From positions 1 through 29,278 of IMG/VR virus record IMGVR_UViG_3300031630_000019: a DNA stretch of 29,278 nt. One strand, 5' to 3'. Below, one piece after another: positions 15,340-23,361 of the stretch. The DNA comes from a virus. The notes under the pieces were generated by a model. That model ran no database searches and had not been told where the DNA came from. It saw only the letters and a program-made list of their open reading frames with translations. The position numbers and the translations under genes are program-made. Positions within the stretch are counted from its first letter, which is position 1; the number at the start of each line of letters is the position of its first letter.

Positions 15340-16061
15340 TGAAAACAATTAAAGAAGTCAACACAATGTTACAAGAGGGAGTGTACGATCCAGGTATATT
15401 CAAAGCTTTCTTTTTAGCAGGTGGTCCAGGTTCGGGCAAGACTTTTATTACACAATCAGCATTTGCTGGTACAGGATTGAAAGTAGTTAATTCAGATACA
15501 ATCTTTGAAAGAAGTTTGTTAAAGGCAAATTTATCATTAAAAATGCCAGACCATGAAGAATACTTTAGAGACATTGTAAGAAGAAGATCAAAACTTACAG
15601 CAGGTTCTCAATTGGAACAATATGTACAAGGCAGATTAGGGTTAATCATAGACGCAACAGGTAGAGATAAGACAGTTATTACAAGACAACACTCTATGTT
15701 AAAGGCGATTGGCTATGATACGTATATGATCTTTGTAAACACAAGTTTAGAAGTTGCACAACAAAGAAACTTAAATAGACCTAGGTCTGTACCTGAATAC
15801 ATTGTACAGAATAGTTGGAACAAAGTACAACAAAACATTGGTAGTTTCCAAAGTACATTTAAACCAATGAACATGTTAGTTGTTGACAATAACAGATCAG
15901 AAAAAGAACTTGTTACTAATACGGTTGCTACAGCAAGTAAATATATTAGAAGACAAATAAGTAGAAATCCAGATAACTATCTTGCTAAACAATGGATAGC
16001 AAAAGAACTAGAGGCAAAAAATTCTCTAGTACAAAGTTCACTTGCAAAGATGAGAAAATGA
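15339..16061 (+). CDS. P-loop kinase (AAA_33 / zeta-toxin-like or polynucleotide-kinase-like) with leader
   Basis: 240 aa. Residues 1-13 (MKTIKEVNTMLQE) resemble a capsid-targeting leader with an L-Q-E site before Gly. Walker A is GGPGSGKT (28-35). VVNSDTIFER (49-58) suits the substrate-side aspartate of this kinase group, IIDATGRDK (103-111) the Walker B area, and QQRNLNRPR (141-149) an arginine-rich lid. The fold group includes polynucleotide kinases, zeta toxins and small nucleotide kinases; the sequence alone does not decide. The partner genes (ligase-like, nucleotidyltransferases) favour nucleic acid end processing. It overlaps the next gene by 4 nt (ATGA). Confidence 0.82.
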   Translation: MKTIKEVNTMLQEGVYDPGIFKAFFLAGGPGSGKTFITQSAFAGTGLKVVNSDTIFERSLLKANLSLKMPDHEEYFRDIVRRRSKLTAGSQLEQYVQGRLGLIIDATGRDKTVITRQHSMLKAIGYDTYMIFVNTSLEVAQQRNLNRPRSVPEYIVQNSWNKVQQNIGSFQSTFKPMNMLVVDNNRSEKELVTNTVATASKYIRRQISRNPDNYLAKQWIAKELEAKNSLVQSSLAKMRK

Positions 16062-18364
16062 TAACAAATTTTAAAGACTACATAATCAAAGAAAGTATTA
16101 TAGATATACCTAGAAGAACATATGCACCAGCTGTGTTTGATAATGCAGATACTAAAAAACCTACAATAAAAAAGAGTGTTCTAAAACAGATTGACGATCA
16201 AATTTTTCAATTTAAAAAAGAATATCCTGTTTTAAAGGTTGCTTTAATTGGTTCAATACTAACACATAGATATAGAAATGACGCAGACTTGGACATTAAT
16301 ATACTGTTTGATATACCAAAAGAAAAACAAGAACAAGAAAGAGTTGACCTTTCTCAAAAGTATTTGTCAGCAAAGAACCCAAAAAATATTCAAGGTAAAT
16401 TAATACCAGGTACACAACACCCTATTAACTATTACTTTATTACAGATGAAGAAACTTACGATGATCAAAACAAAAAAGCAGACGCAGTATTTGATATAAC
16501 AAATAATAAATTTGTTAAGAAACCTGACGATTTTGTATTTGATACTAATCTATATGTACAAGAGTTTGAAAGAAAAGTACAAGAGTTAGACGTAGTTAAA
16601 GGCGAATTAAAAAGAGACATTATAGATTATAATGAATTAACAGAATTAAAACCTAACGACATTTTAAATCTACAAGAAAAGATTAATGAAAAGTTAGATG
16701 AAATAGAAGATAGTATCAGTGATATAATTAAAATCGGAGATGTTGTAGACGCCGAAAGAAGATCAGCATTTAATACTGACATGTCACCAGATGAAATTAG
16801 AAAATTCGGTGTTAAGAATAGATTACCTAAAAATGTTATCTATAAGATGTTAGAAAAATACCATTACTTAAAGTTCTACAAAAAATGTAAAATGATTTTA
16901 GATGATGGTAAAGTTACAGACGATGAAATTAAATCTTTAAGAATAGAAGACGTTGATGGTATGAGTGCAGAATCAATTGCCTCAGCATGGTCTGATATAA
17001 TTAGAAGAACAATTAAGGCACCTAGAATGAAAGCCGGCATTGAACTGTACATGAAATATCTAAAACAAGGTATGAAAGACGCCAAGAATAAGGCAGCTCA
17101 ACATGCTGGTATAGATTACAATGAATTTGGTAAGGCAGTGACAGACGCTGGGTTACCTGAACAAGTTACTGAAGCAGTCGTTGCTACTAAAGAGGTTGCA
17201 TTTACATTTGGTAGATTTAATCCACCTACAATAGGTCACGAAAAACTTATTAAGAAAGTTGCTCAGGCAGCCAAAGATTATAAAGTATTTTTAAGTAGAA
17301 GTGAAGATACTAAAAAGAATCCATTATCTCCTAGTGAGAAATTATCTTACATGAAAAAGATGTTTCCTACACACGCAAGAAACATAGAGATTAATAAATC
17401 AAATATGATATTAGATATTGCTACTACGTTATTTAAGAAAGGTTACAACGTTCTTAAAATGGTTGTAGGTAGTGATAGAGTAAGTGAGTTTAAAGGTATA
17501 CTTACAAAATATAACGATGTTCAAAGTAGACATGGTTACTATGATTTTAAAAAGATAGAAGTTATATCTGCCGGTGAAAGAGATCCGGATGCCGATGGCG
17601 CCTCTGGTATGAGTGCAAGTAAAATGAGAGCTGCAGCTGCCAAAGGAGACTTAAAAGATTTTGCAAAAGGTTTACCAAGAGGTGTAAACGCAGACGCATT
17701 AATGAAAGATGTTAGAAAAGGAATGAACATCAAAGAAGAAATTCAAAACAATAAACCAACAATGAGTTTAGTTGAATTTGAACAACAACAAATAAGAGAC
17801 CTTTATTTAAGAGACATGATCTTCAACATTGGAGAAAAAGTTACCTATGTCAAAGAAGATATGCAAGGTACAGTTAAAAGAAAAGGTACAAATTATATTG
17901 TCCTAGAGGACAATCAAAACAATTTACACAAATGCTGGATATGGGATTGTATTCCTATCGCAAGTGACAAAGAGGTTGCAGTGAGAGAACATAACTTAAA
18001 CGTAGACTATGGCTTTAGAGCCGTTTCAGAGGATACCTTTAAGGAACAGAAATACAAAAAGATATTTGGTGATTTAAAGAAAGAGATCAGTATGAAATTT
18101 GAGAAAGAATCGTATGAAATAGGCGCCGACTATGCCAATCATACTAAAGAAATGACACCTGGTGAGAAACCAGACGCTAAACCTATTGACGCCAAGCAGA
18201 GAGGTTACCCTACACAACCAGATTTAGATACAAAAATATCTGAAATAAATGTAAAAGAATGGGCTTCTTCAGGTGAAACAATAGATAAATATAAACAAAG
18301 ATTTAAAGAGGAATGGAAAGTAAAGCTTGATCAGGCTGTGACAAAAATGATTAATGACTTATAG
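16058..18364 (+). CDS. Fusion of Pol-beta-type and HIGH-type nucleotidyltransferase domains, with leader
   Basis: 768 aa. The leader MITNFKDYIIKE (1-12) has an I-K-E site before Ser. Residues about 58-150 are a minimal Pol-beta-superfamily nucleotidyltransferase: LIGSILTHRYRNDADLDINI (64-83) gives G-S-x9-D-x-D. Residues 165-370 are helical. Residues 378-560 are a second, unrelated nucleotidyltransferase of the cytidylyl/NMN adenylyltransferase type: FTFGRFNPPTIGH (382-394, HIGH-like) and SGMSASKMR (516-524, the C-terminal signature). Residues 590-635 look like a small SH3/KOW-like barrel, then a charged tail. ATG 16058 is preferred over 15992 because it couples by ATGA to the kinase and exposes the leader. 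Substrates could be NMN/NAD, phospho-compounds or RNA ends. Confidence 0.85.
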   Translation: MITNFKDYIIKESIIDIPRRTYAPAVFDNADTKKPTIKKSVLKQIDDQIFQFKKEYPVLKVALIGSILTHRYRNDADLDINILFDIPKEKQEQERVDLSQKYLSAKNPKNIQGKLIPGTQHPINYYFITDEETYDDQNKKADAVFDITNNKFVKKPDDFVFDTNLYVQEFERKVQELDVVKGELKRDIIDYNELTELKPNDILNLQEKINEKLDEIEDSISDIIKIGDVVDAERRSAFNTDMSPDEIRKFGVKNRLPKNVIYKMLEKYHYLKFYKKCKMILDDGKVTDDEIKSLRIEDVDGMSAESIASAWSDIIRRTIKAPRMKAGIELYMKYLKQGMKDAKNKAAQHAGIDYNEFGKAVTDAGLPEQVTEAVVATKEVAFTFGRFNPPTIGHEKLIKKVAQAAKDYKVFLSRSEDTKKNPLSPSEKLSYMKKMFPTHARNIEINKSNMILDIATTLFKKGYNVLKMVVGSDRVSEFKGILTKYNDVQSRHGYYDFKKIEVISAGERDPDADGASGMSASKMRAAAAKGDLKDFAKGLPRGVNADALMKDVRKGMNIKEEIQNNKPTMSLVEFEQQQIRDLYLRDMIFNIGEKVTYVKEDMQGTVKRKGTNYIVLEDNQNNLHKCWIWDCIPIASDKEVAVREHNLNVDYGFRAVSEDTFKEQKYKKIFGDLKKEISMKFEKESYEIGADYANHTKEMTPGEKPDAKPIDAKQRGYPTQPDLDTKISEINVKEWASSGETIDKYKQRFKEEWKVKLDQAVTKMINDL

Positions 18365-18386
18365 ACCACCCAAACAAAGGAATAAA

Positions 18387-20153
18387 ATGAGCAGCTATAG
18401 AAAAACAATGGCAGAGGCAATGCAGGAAGTAAATGCAATTAGCCAAGAACGACAAGATAAGAATTTATTAGAGAACGTTCTAATGGGTACTCTTAAAGAT
18501 AATCAATTGGCCAACCTTAAAAAAGTATGGGCAAATAAATCTATGAAAGATGTAACACCAGGTCTTAAAGCTACAATAGCTAAAATGGACATGCCTACTA
18601 AAGTTGCAATCGCAGGTGCAGGAATTAATGTACTTAAAGATATAGTATTCAAAGAAGAAGACGCTTACGATAAAGACGATGAGAAACCAAAGACTAAACC
18701 TAAACCTAAACCTAAAAAATTACAGGCGTCTTATGAAGAAGTAGAACTACAAGCAATACTAGACGAAAAATTTACAGTACAAATTACTAAAAAAGATGGT
18801 TCAACAATGGAACTAGGAAGATATAATACTTCACATGAAGCACAAAGATATGTTGACATGTATGGTAAAGGTGCTAAGGTTGTTAAAGAAGAAAATTTCC
18901 ACGAAGGCAAGATGAGCCAGATATATGCAATGGACCAAGATGGTGCAAGTGCAACCGAAATTGCTAAAGCATTAAAAGTTTCAACAAAAACAGTTGAAGA
19001 TATACTTGGTGAAGACAAAAAAGATTTAGACGAGTCTTTTTCTCCTGCTATGTTACAAAAATTAAAAACTGAATTTGGTCCTTTAAAAGGCAAAACAATT
19101 AACGCTGCTCAGGCAAGACAGTTGATGAACATTTTAGATAAATTAAATGATAAAGGTTTAGAAACTTTAAAAGGTGCAGGTATACCTTTTGTTTCATCTG
19201 GTGCAATGTCTAAACTTTCAGTAAGAAATATGAAATTCAAAGTAACTACACTCAATCCAATGAAAGAAGAATCTTGTGGTTGTGATTGTGGTAAAAGTCC
19301 TTGTACATCATGTGGTAAAGATCATCACAAAGTTGAAGAATCTTATACAGTAAAATATGTAGACCCTTTAAATAAAAAGAACTTACGTATGAAACATGCT
19401 GATAAGAAAGACGCACAAGATATGATGGATAGATTGAAAAAAGATGGTGTTAAAGAGATAGAGATAGTAAAAGAAGGTTCAAGTGCTTTCTCACCTACTA
19501 AAAAGTTTTCAGATCAAGAAATTAAACAAGCATATGGTATTGCAAATGACCCACGTTACAAAGGTGGTAACTATTCAGGTGCAGTTACAGCTATTGAGAA
19601 AATAGCAAAAGGATTATCATCATATCCAGCAGTACAAAATGTTTTAAAAAGAACTAATGAAGATGTACCAGCAGGCTCTCATAAAATGCCTGATGGAACT
19701 ATTATGAAAGACAAAGATCATAAGAAAGAAGTTGAAGAAGATAGCGATCCTTGTTGGGATAGCCATAAAATGGTCGGTATGAAATCTAAAGGTGGCAAAC
19801 AAGTACCAAACTGTGTACCTAAAGAAGAAACACAAGATGGTGCTAAGAAATTAGTTGCTAAAATTATGAAAGAAAAATTTGGTGCAACAAAAGATTTAAC
19901 AGAAGCAAGATGGGAAATAGAAGGTAAATTAAGTTACAAAGGAATAGGTAGCTATGATAACTTTCATATGGTCGTTGACGCTCCTAACAAAGACAAAGCC
20001 GAAGATAAGGCATATAGCGAGTTAGATAAAGCAAGAGCAAGAAAAAAAATAGGACCAGGTGGTGGCGGTAGAGTTGAAGACGCTGAAGTTGAGTCAATAG
20101 AAAAAACTAACGATAAGTTATCAGCTCCTGAAACTTACCAAGGAGGAAATTAA
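18387..20153 (+). CDS. Modular polyprotein-like virion protein
   Basis: 588 aa from ATG 18387, chosen over ATG 18354 because AAGGA lies 7 nt upstream. It starts MSSYRKTMAEAMQEV. Modules in order: a helical unit (20-90), a Lys-Pro linker (99-111), a beta-alpha-beta unit (115-168), a helix-turn-helix-like segment GASATEIAKALKVSTKTVEDIL (186-207), a helical unit (218-290), a Cys-rich knot ESCGCDCGKSPCTSCG (295-310), a second beta-alpha-beta unit (319-362), a helical unit (365-422), HKMPDGTIMKDKDH (432-445), CWDSHKMVGMKSKGGKQVPNC (456-476) and a C-terminal alpha/beta unit (507-572). Junctions often hold L/I/V-x-E (ILDE, DLDE, ILGE, DLTE, IVKE), which suit a gp21-type protease. Likely an internal head protein; function unproven. 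Confidence 0.75.
   Translation: MSSYRKTMAEAMQEVNAISQERQDKNLLENVLMGTLKDNQLANLKKVWANKSMKDVTPGLKATIAKMDMPTKVAIAGAGINVLKDIVFKEEDAYDKDDEKPKTKPKPKPKKLQASYEEVELQAILDEKFTVQITKKDGSTMELGRYNTSHEAQRYVDMYGKGAKVVKEENFHEGKMSQIYAMDQDGASATEIAKALKVSTKTVEDILGEDKKDLDESFSPAMLQKLKTEFGPLKGKTINAAQARQLMNILDKLNDKGLETLKGAGIPFVSSGAMSKLSVRNMKFKVTTLNPMKEESCGCDCGKSPCTSCGKDHHKVEESYTVKYVDPLNKKNLRMKHADKKDAQDMMDRLKKDGVKEIEIVKEGSSAFSPTKKFSDQEIKQAYGIANDPRYKGGNYSGAVTAIEKIAKGLSSYPAVQNVLKRTNEDVPAGSHKMPDGTIMKDKDHKKEVEEDSDPCWDSHKMVGMKSKGGKQVPNCVPKEETQDGAKKLVAKIMKEKFGATKDLTEARWEIEGKLSYKGIGSYDNFHMVVDAPNKDKAEDKAYSELDKARARKKIGPGGGGRVEDAEVESIEKTNDKLSAPETYQGGN
18694..18716 (+). repeat. Short CTAAAC tandem repeat coding for a Lys-Pro linker
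   Basis: Almost four copies of CTAAAC in frame, coding TKPKPKPKK between the first two modules of the 588-aa protein. Such a repeat can change length by slippage, so linker length may vary among relatives. Confidence 0.6.
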
Positions 20154-20155
20154 AC

Positions 20156-20869
20156 ATGAAAAAAGATTATTTTAAAAGTAAACCAAATAGCCTAGAAGCT
20201 ATGGCTAAAGATATGCAAATACACACTAACGAGTCTGATTACCAAGATAAATTCAAATCTGAATTAGGTAAGACAGGTAAATCAGGTATTGGTAGTATGA
20301 CACCAAAAGAAAAAACTGCCTTCTTTACTAAAATAGATAAAATGCATACGGCAAAGAACGAAATTAAAGAAGACGTATCAGTTTGGGAACAAGCAGCTGA
20401 CGACAAAGAGAAGTTAGCTAAAGAAGCAAAGTATTTAAAAGTTGAAGACAAAGACAAAGCAATTCCACCAATAGATAAAGACAATAAACCTGGTGTTAAG
20501 ATCGCTAAGATTAGAGCAATGAAAGACGGCGAAGATAAAGGCGAAGAAGATGTTGAAAAACTTAAAGGTCAAGTTGATCTATTGAAAGTAAAATTAGAAA
20601 ACGAAAAAAACAAAGCAGTTAAACCAGTACCTAACAAAGATACAGGAGAAGTACCTCTATCAGTTGGTATTGCATACAAGCATTTAAGAGATAAGATGAA
20701 AACTGAAACTGCTGATGTACCTAATAGAGGCAGTAAAGAGAAAGAGTCTCTTTCACTAGATACTCCAGTACAAAAAGATAAGGTTCTTCCGAAAGACAAG
20801 GGTAAAACTATGACGAAGCAACCTCAAACAGACGTAGAACTTAATCCTAAACTTAACTTATCATTTTAA
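20156..20869 (+). CDS. Highly charged protein, probable virion-internal
   Basis: 237 aa, very rich in Lys, Asp and Glu, with little hydrophobic core and no membrane segment. SMTPKEKTAFFTKIDKMHTAKNE (about 47-69) is a helical segment also typical of small structural proteins in marine T4-like phages. A coiled-coil-like part (VEKLKGQVDLLKVKLENEK, about 133-151) and a Pro/Lys tail follow. A strong AGGAGG ribosome binding site precedes ATG 20156, so high expression is likely. It is placed next to the modular protein, with the same low-complexity character. It could be a scaffold or internal protein; not recognised. Confidence 0.75.
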   Translation: MKKDYFKSKPNSLEAMAKDMQIHTNESDYQDKFKSELGKTGKSGIGSMTPKEKTAFFTKIDKMHTAKNEIKEDVSVWEQAADDKEKLAKEAKYLKVEDKDKAIPPIDKDNKPGVKIAKIRAMKDGEDKGEEDVEKLKGQVDLLKVKLENEKNKAVKPVPNKDTGEVPLSVGIAYKHLRDKMKTETADVPNRGSKEKESLSLDTPVQKDKVLPKDKGKTMTKQPQTDVELNPKLNLSF

Positions 20870-20881
20870 TCTAGGTATAAT
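20853..20881 (+). promoter_or_regulatory. Probable sigma70-type promoter, leaderless for 20888
   Basis: -10 TATAAT (20876-20881), perfect, with TTAACT (20853-20858) at the correct 17-nt distance (4 of 6 bases of TTGACA). The -10 box is 6 nt from ATG 20888, so the start of transcription would be the start codon. Confidence 0.55.
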
Positions 20882-20887
20882 CTTATT

Positions 20888-21382
20888 ATGGATAAATTGC
20901 CTAGAATATATTGTGATATGGACGGTGTTCTTTGCGACTTTGTAAAAGGCATTGAGAAGTTACATAAGATTAAAATTTCCAACTGGTCATATGGTAGTAA
21001 GCAAGAAAAATGGTCTCTAGTAAAGAGTACACCTAAATTCTGGCACACATTACCATGGCACACAGGTGCAAGACAACTATGGTCTTACATAAAGAAACAC
21101 GATACTCATATACTATCAGCATACGTAGAAGAAAGCTTTGATCCTAACTGTATACCAGGGAAAAGATATTGGGCAACGACAAATCTTGGTCTAGGACGTA
21201 CCAAAATCAATCTAGTTAGAAGATCAGAGAAGCAACAGTACGCAAAATACAATGGTCAACCAGCCATTTTGATAGATGACTACAAGAAAAACACAGACCA
21301 ATTCACTGCCAGAGGTGGCATAGGAATTGTACACACCTCAACATCAAATACTATCCGACAGCTTAAACAGCTAGGTTTTTAA
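20888..21382 (+). CDS. HAD-superfamily 5'-nucleotidase (NT5C-like)
   Basis: 164 aa. Catalytic motif I is DMDGVLCDF (D10, D12), motif II the serine in THILSAY (about 73-79), and the metal-binding acidic pair is ILIDDYKKN (D130, D131). The length and the cap segment NWSYGSKQEKWSLVKSTPKFWHTLPW fit 5'(3')-deoxyribonucleotidases, which remove phosphate from dNMPs. In a phage this would adjust nucleotide pools or discard unwanted nucleotides. It has its own promoter and probably is transcribed apart from its late neighbours. Confidence 0.88.
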   Translation: MDKLPRIYCDMDGVLCDFVKGIEKLHKIKISNWSYGSKQEKWSLVKSTPKFWHTLPWHTGARQLWSYIKKHDTHILSAYVEESFDPNCIPGKRYWATTNLGLGRTKINLVRRSEKQQYAKYNGQPAILIDDYKKNTDQFTARGGIGIVHTSTSNTIRQLKQLGF

Positions 21383-21394
21383 ATATAAAACTCT

Positions 21395-21402
21395 TATAAA
21401 TA
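21395..21402 (+). promoter_or_regulatory. T4-type late promoter (TATAAATA)
   Basis: Exact octamer in the 68-nt gap before the structural gene at 21451. The resulting leader of about 43 nt ends with a TTAATTAATTAATTAAGGAG stretch giving a strong ribosome binding site, as expected for an abundant virion protein. Confidence 0.85.
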
Positions 21403-21450
21403 CCAGTGTTATAACAACAAAGTTAATTAATTAATTAAGGAGAAAACAAT

Positions 21451-22023
21451 ATGGCTTTATGGGGAAACGATATTAAACCCAAGAACCTAACTACGGCTGA
21501 GAAAAAGGAAGTATACGCTACTTCTTCAGGCTGGGTTAGAGAAGCGGGTTCTATTCTTTCAGGTAATGATAACACGGCTGCTACACCAGAAGTTTTGGTT
21601 GCAGTAAACCAACTTGCAACACTTATGGGTTCAGGTAACATCACTGAAATAGAATTTATTACGACAGCATTTGATAAATCTGCTGGCGCAACACTACAAG
21701 CAAGAGTAAGATTTAATGAAGACGTAACTGTAACAGGTACACCACAATTATCAGTAGTAAATGGTAATGAAGGTGCTGGAACAGGTAGAGGTCCTCACGT
21801 ATTATCTTATACTGCTGGAACAAATAGTAACGAATTGACATTTAGTTTAGTAATTGCAGCTGACAACGCTGCTACTAATGCTGACGATGTACTAACAATC
21901 GGTACTAACGCATTGGCACTTAACGGTGGTACAGTAAAAGATAGAGGTACGGCAACGAACTCTACAATTACTAACGCTGCTAGTATAGGTACTGCTGCTG
22001 GTTCAATTACAGTTGTAGCATAA
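21451..22023 (+). CDS. Virion structural protein with Ig-like (SwmB-like) domain
   Basis: 190 aa. The N-terminus MALWGNDIKPKNLTTAEKKEVYATSSGWV (1-29) is a structural-protein head-piece found in marine T4-like phages. Residues 64-185 are a beta-rich repeat of the SwmB / bacterial Ig-like type: VRFNEDVTVTGTPQLSVV (86-103), a variable loop, NELTFSLVIAADNA, then LTIGTNALALNGGTVKDR (148-165). Such domains decorate heads or fibres and may contact surface glycans. The next gene is a paralogue of this domain. It follows a consensus late promoter and AAGGAG, so it is likely abundant. Confidence 0.85.
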   Translation: MALWGNDIKPKNLTTAEKKEVYATSSGWVREAGSILSGNDNTAATPEVLVAVNQLATLMGSGNITEIEFITTAFDKSAGATLQARVRFNEDVTVTGTPQLSVVNGNEGAGTGRGPHVLSYTAGTNSNELTFSLVIAADNAATNADDVLTIGTNALALNGGTVKDRGTATNSTITNAASIGTAAGSITVVA

Positions 22024-22119
22024 TAAACAAGTTTGAACACAACATGGTATTCGTACCGAATTGTTAGAAAAATATTTTGATTTTAACAAGTGTGGAACTT
22101 AAATTATAGAAGAAAAAAC

Positions 22120-22127
22120 TATAAATT
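22120..22127 (+). promoter_or_regulatory. Near-consensus late promoter (TATAAATT)
   Basis: Seven of eight bases match, 27 nt before ATG 22155, within the 131-nt gap between the two Ig-like genes. The gap holds no other gene. AAAGGA precedes the ATG. Confidence 0.4.
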
Positions 22128-22154
22128 AAATTAAAATAAAGGAAACAAAAAACA

Positions 22155-22571
22155 ATGGCAAACATTACAAAAATACACCTAGAAGATTCTGATGATTTCA
22201 ACAGAGTTGCTGGTGGAAAAGTTAAAAGTACAGTTACATTCAATGAAGATGTACTCGTAACAGGTAACCCTTACTTAAATATGGTAGTTGACATGACTAA
22301 CGGTCCTGCTGTAAGTGAAGGCAACAGTGCGAGAGTAGCTTGGTTAGATTACGTATCTGGTTCAGGTACAGACGAGTTAGTATTTGAAATAACTTTAGGT
22401 GCTGATGATGTAAAATCAGGACAAGAAGGTGACGTACTTAAATTTGGTACAAATGCTTTAGCATTAAACAATGGCACAATTAAAGACAGAGAAGACGCAG
22501 ACGCTACTATTACAAATAGTCAAGCAATTGCTGACGCTGCTGGTAGTTGTGACGTTTACGCTCCGGCATAG
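22155..22571 (+). CDS. Ig-like (SwmB-like) virion protein, paralogue of 21451
   Basis: 138 aa, almost only the Ig-like domain. It shares FNEDVLVTGNPYL (29-41), SGTDELVFEITLGADD (70-85) and GTNALALNNGTIKDR (98-112) with the preceding gene, but lacks the MALWGN head-piece. Likely a decoration or fibre subunit assembled with, or competing with, its neighbour. The pair probably arose by duplication with loss of the N-terminal part. Confidence 0.83.
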   Translation: MANITKIHLEDSDDFNRVAGGKVKSTVTFNEDVLVTGNPYLNMVVDMTNGPAVSEGNSARVAWLDYVSGSGTDELVFEITLGADDVKSGQEGDVLKFGTNALALNNGTIKDREDADATITNSQAIADAAGSCDVYAPA

Positions 22572-22582
22572 TAACACAATTA

Positions 22583-22610
22583 ATATAGGGGTCCTAAAAA
22601 GCCCCTATAT
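22583..22610 (+). terminator. Strong hairpin, possible terminator or processing site
   Basis: A perfect 9-bp stem (ATATAGGGG 22583-22591, CCCCTATAT 22602-22610) with a 10-nt loop, 11 nt after a stop codon. A run of T is missing after the stem, so it is not a standard intrinsic terminator; an RNA processing or stability element is possible. Confidence 0.5.
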
Positions 22611-22689
22611 AATATAACAACAATGATGTAGTCAAATGGCTACAGTACAATTCCCTTAATACATATGGGGTTTATAGGAGAAACAAAAA

Positions 22690-23151
22690 ATGGCAGACAA
22701 AAAAGTAACACAACTTTCAGACCTAGGTAACGGTCTTGATAAAGTAGATTTATTTCACGTGATAGATGATCCAGCTGGAACACCAATCAATAAAAAAATA
22801 TCAGCTGAAAAAATCTTTAATAACGTTCCAACTTGGATCGCATTAAAACAAACAGCACAAACAGTTACAGCAAGTGGGTCAGCACAAGCAGCCGATCTAT
22901 TAACAGCAGTAACTTTGATTGACGCTACTTCAGCAATTGGAACAATTTCATTAGCATCAGCGACTACAGATGGACAAATTAAGACAGTTCTTAATTCTTC
23001 AACTGGTGGTACTAATGCAGTGACAATAACACCAGCTAACTTTAAACAAGGTACAACAGTTACATTAAATGCTCCAGGTGAGTCAGTAACTATGATGTAT
23101 AAATCATCTTTCTGGTATGTAATATCAGGAGAAGGTCACGTAGTAGCATAA
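22690..23151 (+). CDS. Virion structural protein
   Basis: 153 aa. The N-terminal part VTQLSDLGNGLDKVDLFHVIDDPAGTPINKKISAEKIFNNVP (6-47) is a conserved segment in structural proteins of marine T4-like phages. The C-terminal part (about 60-150) is a beta-rich, Thr/Ser/Ala-rich domain ending SFWYVISGEGHVV, like fibre or decoration proteins. A good AGGAG ribosome binding site precedes ATG 22690. No enzyme motif. Exact position in the virion cannot be told. Confidence 0.8.
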   Translation: MADKKVTQLSDLGNGLDKVDLFHVIDDPAGTPINKKISAEKIFNNVPTWIALKQTAQTVTASGSAQAADLLTAVTLIDATSAIGTISLASATTDGQIKTVLNSSTGGTNAVTITPANFKQGTTVTLNAPGESVTMMYKSSFWYVISGEGHVVA

Positions 23152-23166
23152 CATATAGGATAAATT

Positions 23167-23361
23167 ATGATAATTGATGAAAAACTATTAACAACGGAAA
23201 GAGAATCTTTAGTTCAAGAATTTGAAACTCTTTCTACTAAAATAAAAAGTGTAGACATGAATTTAGCACAGATGAAAGGCAATTTAAATGCTTTAAACGG
23301 TGCTATTCAACAAATGGATAAACTTATAAAATTAGGAAATCAAACAGATGAAAAAATTTAA
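23167..23361 (+). CDS. Small coiled-coil protein
   Basis: 64 aa, helical throughout with heptad spacing of L/M/I (LVQEFETLSTKIKSVDMNLAQMKGNLNALNGAIQQMDKLIKL). Probably forms a coiled-coil oligomer; similar small proteins lie among the virion genes of marine myoviruses. AGGA ribosome binding site. Its 3' end overlaps the next small gene by 14 nt. Confidence 0.75.
   Translation: MIIDEKLLTTERESLVQEFETLSTKIKSVDMNLAQMKGNLNALNGAIQQMDKLIKLGNQTDEKI

Noticed and set aside
15992-16057. N-terminal extension of the double nucleotidyltransferase from ATG 15992
   Set aside because: The 22 added residues are the kinase 3' end read in another frame. ATG 16058 gives an ATGA coupling and exposes the leader pattern.
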